From contig MEXZ01000037.1 in assembly GCA_001773855.1 (NCBI GenBank), positions 1 through 5,240 on the forward strand: a stretch of 5,240 bases of DNA. The letters run 5' to 3'. The DNA comes from Candidatus Aminicenantes bacterium RBG_13_64_14 (GTDB lineage Bacteria > Acidobacteriota > Aminicenantia > Aminicenantales > Saccharicenantaceae). Both the position numbers and the translations under genes were made by a program. Shown piece after piece: positions 1-5,240 of this stretch (positions are counted from its first letter, which is position 1; every line of letters starts with the position of its first letter). The notes beneath the pieces are model-generated. The model did not search any database, was not told where the DNA came from, and saw nothing but the letters and a program-made list of their open reading frames with translations.

Positions 1-736
1 CATCCTCCGCGTCCACCACAGCAACTACCGCATCGTCGGCTTCGCCGAAGAGCCGGGCATCGAGGAGCTCGCCGCACTCGGCCGCAGCCACGGCGTCCCC
101 GTCGTCGACGACCTCGGCAGCGGCGCCCTGGTCGGCCTCGCGCCGTACGGCCTCGCCGCCGAACCTATGGTCCGGGTAAGTGTGCAGTCAGGCGCCGACG
201 TCGTCTGTTTCAGCGGCGACAAGCTCATCGGCGGCCCGCAGTGCGGCATCATCGTCGGCAAGGCGGCCTGGATCCAGAAGATCAAGAAGAATCCGCTGGC
301 CCGGGCCTTCCGCTGCGGCAAGCTCTCCATCGCCGCCCTCGAGGCGACGCTGAAACTCTTCCTCGCGCCCGAGAAGCTCGCCGAGCGCCACCCGATCTAC
401 CGGATGCTCGGCCTGACAACCGACGAGCTCGGCCGCCGGGCGAAAAAGCTCGCCTCGGCCCTTCGCAAAGCCCTCCCCGCCGGCGTCATGATCGCGGTCG
501 AGGACGGCGAATCACAGGTCGGAAGCGGCGCCGTGCCTGTCGAGACACTGCCGTCGAAAGACCTGGCCGTCCAGGCCCCCGGCATCTCGGCCGAGGACCT
601 GGCCCTCCGGCTCCGCGCCTTCACCCCTCCCATATTCGCCCGTATCCACAAGGACGCCGTACTTTTCGATTTCCGGACGATCCAGCCGGCCGAAGACGCG
701 ATCGTCGAACGCGCCCTCATCGGACTGCTCCATTGA
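1..736 (+). CDS. selA: L-seryl-tRNA(Sec) selenium transferase (SelA), 5'-truncated
   Basis: SelA is a PLP-dependent cytoplasmic enzyme that converts Ser-tRNA(Sec) to Sec-tRNA(Sec) using selenophosphate. The reading frame is open from base 2 and ends at TGA 734-736, giving 244 visible residues. The E. coli protein is about 463 residues, so roughly the first 220 are outside the window. Family landmarks appear in order: HHSNYRIVGF near the start (E. coli HTSNYSIQGF), VVDDLGSGALV, YGLAAEPM, then the PLP-lysine motif SGDKLIGGPQCG with the Schiff-base lysine at 221-223. KLSIAALEATL and the SQVGSGAVPV segment follow. These match E. coli SelA nearly block for block. No frameshift or missing catalytic residue is visible in this part. 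An ATG at 167 lies inside the gene and is not the start. selD follows directly, so the gene is probably first or early in a selA-selD-selB operon whose promoter is upstream of the window. Confidence 0.97.
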   Translation, partial: ILRVHHSNYRIVGFAEEPGIEELAALGRSHGVPVVDDLGSGALVGLAPYGLAAEPMVRVSVQSGADVVCFSGDKLIGGPQCGIIVGKAAWIQKIKKNPLARAFRCGKLSIAALEATLKLFLAPEKLAERHPIYRMLGLTTDELGRRAKKLASALRKALPAGVMIAVEDGESQVGSGAVPVETLPSKDLAVQAPGISAEDLALRLRAFTPPIFARIHKDAVLFDFRTIQPAEDAIVERALIGLLH

Positions 737-762
737 TCGACTACGCGAAGCGCAAGCGCATC

Positions 763-1938
763 ATGGGCCGATCAATCAAGCTCGGCCACTGCATCTGCAA
801 TCCCAAGGACCCCTGCCCCTGCGACCTTTTCAAGCAGAAGAACGTCTGCCTCTGCGCCGGCGAACGCGAAGATGACGCCCCCGAGGACGTGGCCCTGACG
901 ACACTTGTCGAGAACGCCGGCTGCGCCTCGAAGATCGGCCAGGAGGACCTCAAGCGGGCTCTCGCCGGCCTCCCCCGCGTCTTCGACCCGCGCGTCCTCG
1001 TCTCGTCCGACACCTGCGACGACGCCGGCGTCTACAAGCTCACGCCGACGACCGCCCTCGTCCAGTCGGTCGACGTCTTCACGCCCGTCGTCGACGACCC
1101 CTACGCCTTCGGCGAGATCGCCGCGGCCAATTCCGTGAGCGACATCTACGCCATGGGCGGAAAACCCCTGACGGCCCTCTCCATCGTCGCCTTCCCCATC
1201 GAAAAGCTCAGCCCGCGGATCATGAACCGGATGCTCCAGGGCGGCATCGACAAGCTCCGCGAGGCCGGCGTCGCCGTCCTCGGCGGTCACAGCATCAAGG
1301 ACCGGGAGATCAAGTTCGGCTTCGCCGTCACCGGCGTCGTCCACCCCAAGAAAATGACCGTCAACAGCAAGGCCAAGCCCGGCGACGTCCTCATCCTGAC
1401 CAAGCCCATCGGCACGGGCATACTGAGCTTCGCCCGCCAGATCGGCCGGGCCCCGGCCGATGGTTTGGCGGAGGCCGAACGGTCGATGCGCGAGCTTAAC
1501 CGCGCCGCCGCCGAAGCTATGACCACGGCCGGCGTCACCACGGCGACCGACATCACCGGGTTCGGGCTCGCTGGGCACCTCGGCGAGATCGCCGCTCAAA
1601 GCGGTGTCGAGGTCGAGGTCTACGGCGAGGCCATCCCCGTCTTCTCGGGCGTCATGGACCTCATCCGCCAAGGGGTCATTTCCGGGGCGGTCGAACGCAA
1701 CCGCGATTACGCCTCGGCTTTCGTAAAACGGGCAAAGGACGCCGGCGAGGACTTAGAGACGCTCCTCTACGACCCGCAAACCTCGGGCGGTCTTCTCATC
1801 GCCGTCCGAAAGTCCAAGGCCGCCGCTCTCCTCGCGGCGCTCCACAAAAAGCGCGTCACCCGCGCCGCGGTCATCGGCCGGATCACCCGCAAAGGCCCGG
1901 CGAAGATCGTGCTCCGGAGAAAGGCCCCGCTCTCTTAG
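763..1938 (+). CDS. selD: Selenide, water dikinase (selenophosphate synthetase, SelD) with Cys-rich N-terminal extension
   Basis: SelD makes selenophosphate, AMP and phosphate from selenide, ATP and water, and supplies the selenium donor for SelA. From the ATG at 763 the protein is 391 residues, against about 347 in E. coli. Conserved blocks are the catalytic loop GCASK (Cys54, Lys57, equivalent to E. coli Cys17 and Lys20), DTCDDAGVY (83-91), the segment from SVDVF to AMGGKP (102-135), GGHSI (174-178), DITGFGLAGHL (from 263) and DPQTSGG (337-343). The second loop cysteine of many SelDs (E. coli Cys19) is Ser56 here; the essential Cys is encoded by TGC, so SelD is not itself a selenoprotein. 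Residues 1-45 are extra and contain three CxC pairs (Cys10/12, 18/20, 29/31). The start is uncertain: an in-frame TTG at 733 overlaps the selA stop as TTGA and would add 10 residues. Neither start has a clear Shine-Dalgarno. ATG 763 is chosen as the stronger codon. Confidence 0.95.
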   Translation: MGRSIKLGHCICNPKDPCPCDLFKQKNVCLCAGEREDDAPEDVALTTLVENAGCASKIGQEDLKRALAGLPRVFDPRVLVSSDTCDDAGVYKLTPTTALVQSVDVFTPVVDDPYAFGEIAAANSVSDIYAMGGKPLTALSIVAFPIEKLSPRIMNRMLQGGIDKLREAGVAVLGGHSIKDREIKFGFAVTGVVHPKKMTVNSKAKPGDVLILTKPIGTGILSFARQIGRAPADGLAEAERSMRELNRAAAEAMTTAGVTTATDITGFGLAGHLGEIAAQSGVEVEVYGEAIPVFSGVMDLIRQGVISGAVERNRDYASAFVKRAKDAGEDLETLLYDPQTSGGLLIAVRKSKAAALLAALHKKRVTRAAVIGRITRKGPAKIVLRRKAPLS

Positions 1939-1940
1939 AG

Positions 1941-3863
1941 ATGCCGGACATGGACCACGTCATCGTCGGCACGGCCGGACACATCGACCACGGCAAGAGC
2001 GCGCTCGTCAGGGCCTTGACCGGGACCGACCCCGACACGCTGCCCGAAGAAAAGGCCCGGGGCATGACCATCGAGCTGGGCTTCGTCTTCCTCGACGACC
2101 CGGGCTACGCCAAGCAGATCGTCTTCATCGACGTCCCGGGCCACGAAAAGTTCGTCAAGACCATGGCCGCCGGGGCAAGCAACATCGACGCGGCCCTGTT
2201 CGTCATCGCCGCCGACGAAGGCATTTCGGTCCAAACCCGCGAGCACTTCGACATCCTCAAGCTCCTTGGCGTCAAGCTCGGCGCCGTCGCCCTGACCAAG
2301 TCCGACCTCGTCGACGCCGCGCACATCGCCGGGCTCACGGTGACCGTTAGGGACTTCGTCCGGGGCTCGTTCCTGGCCGAAGCGCCCATCCTCCCGGTAT
2401 CGGCGGTGACGGGAGCGGGCATTTCCGAAGTCAAGGCGACGCTTCAGGAACTCGGTCTCCGCGTCGCGCCGCGGCCGGACAGCGGGGTTTTCCGCATGCC
2501 CGTCGACCGCGTCTTCACCATGCACGGGTTCGGGACCGTGGCCGCGGGGACAATCCTGTCCGGCAACGTCCGCGCCGGCGACCGCATCGAGATCTACCCC
2601 GAAGGCCTCAAGACCCGCGTCCGCGGCCTCCAGGTCCACAAGTCCAAGACCGACGTCTCGGGCATCGGAACGCGGACGGCCCTCAACCTCCAGGACGTCC
2701 GGAAAGAGGACCTCAGGCGCGGCCAGGTCGCCGCGGCCGAAGGCTCTCTCGTCCCGACGGCCCGTCTCGACGCCCGCCTCGACGTCCTCGAGAGCGCCGG
2801 CCGTGAGATCAAGCATCGCGAGCGGGTCAGGCTTCACATCGGTACGGACGAGGTCATGGCCCGACTGGCCATTCTCGGCGGCCAGACGGTCGCCCCCGGC
2901 GACTCGTCCCCCGTCCAGATCATCCTCGAGCGGCCGACCGTCGCCCTCCCCGGAGACCGGTTCGTCATCCGCTCCTTCTCACCGCTCGTGACTATCGGGG
3001 GCGGTCATGTCCTCGACGCCAGTCCCGGTAAACACAAACGGTTCAGCGGCCGGGTCCTCGAAGGGCTGGGGAAGCTTGGCGGAACGGCGCGCGACGCCGT
3101 CGAGCAAATGTTCATCCAGTCGGGCGGCGCGCCGCAAGGCGTTCACGAGGTCTCCCTTAAGCTCGGCCGCGGCGAACCCGCGGTCGCCGAAGTCGTGGCG
3201 GAGCTTCTTGCCGGCGGCAGCCTCATCGCCGTCGTCCGCGACAAGCCCGAGAAATATATCCACAGGACTGTTTACGAACGCTTGTCCGACGGGCTCGTCG
3301 CCGGCGTCAAGGCCTATTTCGAGACGAATCCCTTCCGCGCGACCAGGCCCTTTTCAGACGTCCGGGCGGAGTTCCTTGAGGAGGGCGACGCTCCGACCCT
3401 CAAGCTCATCCTTGACGAGCTCATCGGGAAAAACGTGCTTTTCCGTAGAGAGGCCGAGATAGGGCTCGTCGGCCGGGAGGCGAAGGCAAATCCGGTCGAG
3501 GACGAACTCCGGGCCCGGGTCGAGGGCGCGTTCCTGAGCGCGCGGTTCGCGGCCCCCCTCGAGGACGAAGTCCGGATCCGGCTCGAAATAAATCCCTCGT
3601 CGTTCAAGAAAATCTTAGACGGGCTCATCCGCGACGGCCGGCTCGTCCGGCTTGCGTCCAAGGTGACCTATCACCGGGAGACACTCGAAGCGGCACAGGC
3701 GGCGGCCCTCGGCCTGATCGAGCGCCGGGGAAGCGTCACCATCGCCGAGCTTCGCGACCGGTTGAACCTATCCCGAAAATACGCCCAGGCCATCCTGGAG
3801 TATTTCGACAAGACGGGCCTGACGAAACGGGTCGAAGACCGTCACGTTCTCGCCAAACCATGA
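1941..3863 (+). CDS. selB: Selenocysteine-specific translation elongation factor SelB
   Basis: SelB is an EF-Tu-like GTPase that binds Sec-tRNA(Sec) and the SECIS hairpin of the mRNA and delivers selenocysteine at UGA. The protein is 640 residues, close to the usual 600-640. GTPase motifs are visible: G1 GHIDHGKS (13-20), G2 Thr43 in RGMTIELGF, G3 DVPGHEKF (64-71) with the catalytic-type His68, G4 TKSD (119-122) and G5 SAVTG (154-158). The domain II beta-barrel starts near residue 184 (RMPVDRVFTMHGFGTV) and domain III follows from about 270. The rest, from about 375, is the winged-helix array. The last winged helix (595-640, with LSRKYAQAILEYFDKTGLT) is the typical SECIS RNA-binding module. 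The gene starts 2 bases after the selD stop. ATG 1950 (Met4) is an equally reasonable start, with AGAG 9 bases upstream, and fits E. coli SelB, which begins just before its G1 loop. Its stop TGA overlaps the next gene's ATG. Confidence 0.97.
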   Translation: MPDMDHVIVGTAGHIDHGKSALVRALTGTDPDTLPEEKARGMTIELGFVFLDDPGYAKQIVFIDVPGHEKFVKTMAAGASNIDAALFVIAADEGISVQTREHFDILKLLGVKLGAVALTKSDLVDAAHIAGLTVTVRDFVRGSFLAEAPILPVSAVTGAGISEVKATLQELGLRVAPRPDSGVFRMPVDRVFTMHGFGTVAAGTILSGNVRAGDRIEIYPEGLKTRVRGLQVHKSKTDVSGIGTRTALNLQDVRKEDLRRGQVAAAEGSLVPTARLDARLDVLESAGREIKHRERVRLHIGTDEVMARLAILGGQTVAPGDSSPVQIILERPTVALPGDRFVIRSFSPLVTIGGGHVLDASPGKHKRFSGRVLEGLGKLGGTARDAVEQMFIQSGGAPQGVHEVSLKLGRGEPAVAEVVAELLAGGSLIAVVRDKPEKYIHRTVYERLSDGLVAGVKAYFETNPFRATRPFSDVRAEFLEEGDAPTLKLILDELIGKNVLFRREAEIGLVGREAKANPVEDELRARVEGAFLSARFAAPLEDEVRIRLEINPSSFKKILDGLIRDGRLVRLASKVTYHRETLEAAQAAALGLIERRGSVTIAELRDRLNLSRKYAQAILEYFDKTGLTKRVEDRHVLAKP

Positions 3864-4357
3864 CAAAGATCCTCCTCATCGACGGCTACAATGTCATTAA
3901 CCGCATCCCGGAATTGCAGCCCAGCCTCGATGGAGGATTGGAAATCGCGCGAAGCCGGCTCGCTCTTCAGATCTTGACCTGGAGCCAAACTCATCCGGCG
4001 ATAGAGTGCGTTATCGTTTTCGACGGAGACCTTCAATACGCGGGCGGCCGCGATAAGCGCCTGGCCGGAATCAGGTGCATTTTCTCCCGGACCTCCCATG
4101 GCGGTGACGACGAGATCATCCGGTTCGTCAGAGGCTTCAAGGGAAGGACATCCGATATAACGGTCGTTTCGGACGACAACAACGTCCGCAACAATTGCCG
4201 GGCTCACGGCGCGTCCGTCCAGCCGTCGAGCTACATCATGACCGGCAAATCGCGTCAGGCGGGAGGCCGAGTGAAAGTCCCGGCCGACGGCAAGTGCCTC
4301 AGCAAGAAGGCAGCAGCCGAAATCGACAAGGAATTGAGGAAGAAATTCGGATTGTAA
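3860..4357 (+). CDS. YacP/Rae1-like NYN-domain (PIN-fold) putative ribonuclease
   Basis: This 165-residue protein resembles the YacP-like NYN family, PIN-fold nucleases that use clustered acidic residues to bind metal. Visible signatures are the N-terminal strand ILLIDGYNVI with Asp8, VIVFDGD (Asp55, Asp57), FSRTSHGGDDEII with Asp83/Asp84 in the place of the ADERI motif of B. subtilis YacP, and VVSDDNNVRNNCRAHGA with Asp105/Asp106. All expected acidic positions are kept. The C-terminal part, from about 130, is rich in Lys and Arg, which suits RNA or ribosome binding. B. subtilis YacP (Rae1) is about 170 residues and cleaves mRNA in the ribosomal A site; the same activity here is inferred, not shown. 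The ATG overlaps the selB TGA as ATGA and has no Shine-Dalgarno, so translation probably depends on termination-reinitiation after selB. Codon use is less strictly C-ending than in selA and selD. The fold is well supported; substrate and role are unknown. Confidence 0.85.
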   Translation: MTKILLIDGYNVINRIPELQPSLDGGLEIARSRLALQILTWSQTHPAIECVIVFDGDLQYAGGRDKRLAGIRCIFSRTSHGGDDEIIRFVRGFKGRTSDITVVSDDNNVRNNCRAHGASVQPSSYIMTGKSRQAGGRVKVPADGKCLSKKAAAEIDKELRKKFGL

Positions 4358-4374
4358 AACATTTAAAGCGAATT

Positions 4375-4383
4375 TGTTATGAT
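4375..4383 (+). promoter_or_regulatory. Possible extended -10 promoter for the amidohydrolase gene
   Basis: The 73-base gap between the NYN gene and the amidohydrolase is clearly richer in A and T than its surroundings. It contains TGTTATGAT, a TGn extended -10 followed by TATGAT, which differs from TATAAT at one base. No good -35 hexamer lies at the normal 17-base spacing. An extended -10 can work without one. Transcription would start near 4390, giving a leader of about 40 bases. AT-rich spacers contain such matches by chance, so this is tentative. Confidence 0.35.
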
Positions 4384-4418
4384 TTTATCGGCATGGATCA
4401 AGATGGGTAACGGTCTTT

Positions 4419-4427
4419 GAGGAGGTG
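4419..4427 (+). promoter_or_regulatory. Strong Shine-Dalgarno for the amidohydrolase
   Basis: GAGGAGGTG is a near-complete match to the anti-Shine-Dalgarno of 16S rRNA, with its GGAGG core ending 5 bases before ATG 4431. It fixes the start of the downstream gene. It is the only strong ribosome binding site in the window, in contrast to the selD, selB and NYN starts, which have none. Confidence 0.85.
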
Positions 4428-4430
4428 CCA

Positions 4431-5240
4431 ATGGGTCTGAAAAGATACGGGATCTTGTTATCGCTGCTCTTAGCGTCGATCGTCTTTTCGGCGCAACAGC
4501 CGGCGTCGTATTCTCCTGCGGTCAGAGCATTTATCTCCGTGGACGTCCCTGTCTTTGCTCTCACCCACGTGAGGATGATCGACGGCACGGGGACGCCGGC
4601 ACGTGAAGACCAGACCATCATCGTCTCCGGCGGAAAAATCCTGGCTCTGGGCGACGCGAACGCGACGCCGGTCCCCGCCGGCGCCCAGGTCATGGAGATG
4701 CGCGATCACACCGTGATCCCCGGGCTCGTGGGAATGCACGATCATATCTTCTATCCCGCCGGGGGCGCGCATTACAATACTCTGGAATTCAGCGCGCCGC
4801 GCCTGTACTTGGCCTGCGGCGTTACCACGATTCGCACGACGGGGAGCTTGGAACCCTACGCCGAGCTCAACCTGAAGAAGGCCATCAACGAGGGCCGTGT
4901 GCCAGGGCCCAAAATGCATGTTACCAGCCCTTATCTGGAGGGGCCCGGCGCCTTCACTCTGCAGATGCATGAGCTCTCGGGCCCGGACGACGCGGTGAAG
5001 TTCGTCCAGTATTGGGCCGCGGAAGGCGTCGATGACTTCAAGGCCTATACCAATATCAGGCTCGCCGAACTTGCGGCCGCCATTAAGGAGGTCCACAGGC
5101 TGGGCATGAAGATCTCAGGCCACCTCTGCTCGATCGGCTTCCGAGAGGCCGCGGCCCTCGGGATCGACAATCTCGAGCACGGCCTGATGGTGGATACCGA
5201 GGTTACTCCGGGAAAGAAGCCGGACAGCTGCCCTTCCTCG
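4431..5240 (+). CDS. Exported metal-dependent amidohydrolase (imidazolonepropionase-like family), 3'-truncated
   Basis: The frame is open from ATG 4431 to the window end, giving 270 residues; full-length relatives are commonly above 400. Residues 1-21 form a typical signal peptide: MGLKRYG, a hydrophobic stretch ILLSLLLASIVF, then SAQQ as the probable cleavage region. The protein should therefore act outside the cytoplasmic membrane. A small beta-sandwich follows (THVRMIDGTGTPAREDQTI, then VSGGKILALG), leading into the TIM barrel with the metal motif PGLVGMHDH (His103, His105). Lys204 in DDFKAYTN is the likely carboxylated bridging lysine. His231 in SGHL and His250 in NLEHG are the expected further metal ligands. 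The catalytic Asp lies beyond the window. Substrate cannot be read from the sequence; characterised relatives include imidazolonepropionase and Xaa-Pro/Xaa-Arg dipeptidases. It has its own Shine-Dalgarno and a possible promoter, so it is probably a separate transcription unit with no selenium role. No in-frame TGA is present. Confidence 0.9.
   Translation, partial: MGLKRYGILLSLLLASIVFSAQQPASYSPAVRAFISVDVPVFALTHVRMIDGTGTPAREDQTIIVSGGKILALGDANATPVPAGAQVMEMRDHTVIPGLVGMHDHIFYPAGGAHYNTLEFSAPRLYLACGVTTIRTTGSLEPYAELNLKKAINEGRVPGPKMHVTSPYLEGPGAFTLQMHELSGPDDAVKFVQYWAAEGVDDFKAYTNIRLAELAAAIKEVHRLGMKISGHLCSIGFREAAALGIDNLEHGLMVDTEVTPGKKPDSCPSS

Noticed and set aside
734..736. TGA codons at the ends of selA (734-736) and selB (3861-3863) as possible selenocysteine codons.
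   Set aside because: Both occur where the family proteins normally end, and each coincides with the start of the next gene or lies just before it. The sequence read past them does not continue the family.
241..762. Upstream open part of the selD frame, which could extend the protein by about 170 residues.
   Set aside because: This stretch overlaps the conserved SelA coding region and translates to an Arg- and Pro-rich shadow; only the portion from 733 or 763 is plausible SelD.
772..1671. A 299-codon open frame on the minus strand opposite selD.
   Set aside because: The conserved SelD motifs lie on the + strand. The antisense product is a low-complexity run of Asp, Gly, Val and Ala, typical of the shadow of a GC-rich gene.
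1935..2837. A 300-codon open frame on the minus strand opposite selB.
   Set aside because: It lies fully under the GTPase and domain II region of SelB, has the same Asp/Gly/Val-rich shadow composition and matches no family I recognise.
4393..4410. A five-codon ATG...TAA mini-ORF in the leader of the amidohydrolase.
   Set aside because: It has no ribosome binding site, and such a short frame is expected by chance.
4358..4430. A rho-independent terminator after the NYN gene.
   Set aside because: The gap has T-rich bits but no GC-rich hairpin ahead of them.
1..5240. A selC (tRNA-Sec) gene within the cluster.
   Set aside because: The only gaps between genes are 2 to 73 bases, too short for a tRNA-Sec of about 90-100 bases, and I see no tRNA-like arms. 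It must lie elsewhere.

Overview
The window is high-GC bacterial DNA, densely coding on the + strand only. It holds most of a selenocysteine biosynthesis and insertion operon, followed by the start of an unrelated hydrolase gene. SelA, the bacterial-type one-step Sec-tRNA synthase, rules out an archaeon or eukaryote. The strong preference for C or G at third codon positions and the style of the secreted amidohydrolase would fit an Acidobacteriota/Aminicenantota-like or deltaproteobacterial anaerobe. That placement is an impression, not a proven assignment.

Layout: positions 1-736 are the C-terminal half of selA (L-seryl-tRNA(Sec) selenium transferase). Positions 763-1938 are selD (selenide, water dikinase), which carries an unusual N-terminal extension with three CxC pairs. 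Positions 1941-3863 are selB (Sec-specific elongation factor). Positions 3860-4357 encode a YacP/Rae1-like NYN-domain (PIN-fold) protein whose ATG overlaps the selB stop in an ATGA. A 73-base AT-richer gap with a possible extended -10 promoter and a strong Shine-Dalgarno then leads into the first 270 codons of an exported metal-dependent amidohydrolase (4431-5240), cut by the window end.

How they work together: SelD makes selenophosphate from selenide and ATP. SelA uses it to convert Ser-tRNA(Sec) to Sec-tRNA(Sec). SelB-GTP delivers that tRNA to the ribosomal A site at UGA codons marked by a SECIS hairpin. The three genes are packed tightly with no convincing Shine-Dalgarno sites at their starts, which suggests one transcript and coupled translation. 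The NYN gene appears to belong to the same transcript. Because its characterised relative Rae1 is an A-site mRNA endonuclease, it is the most interesting functional lead here. selC (tRNA-Sec) and any selenoprotein gene are not in the window.
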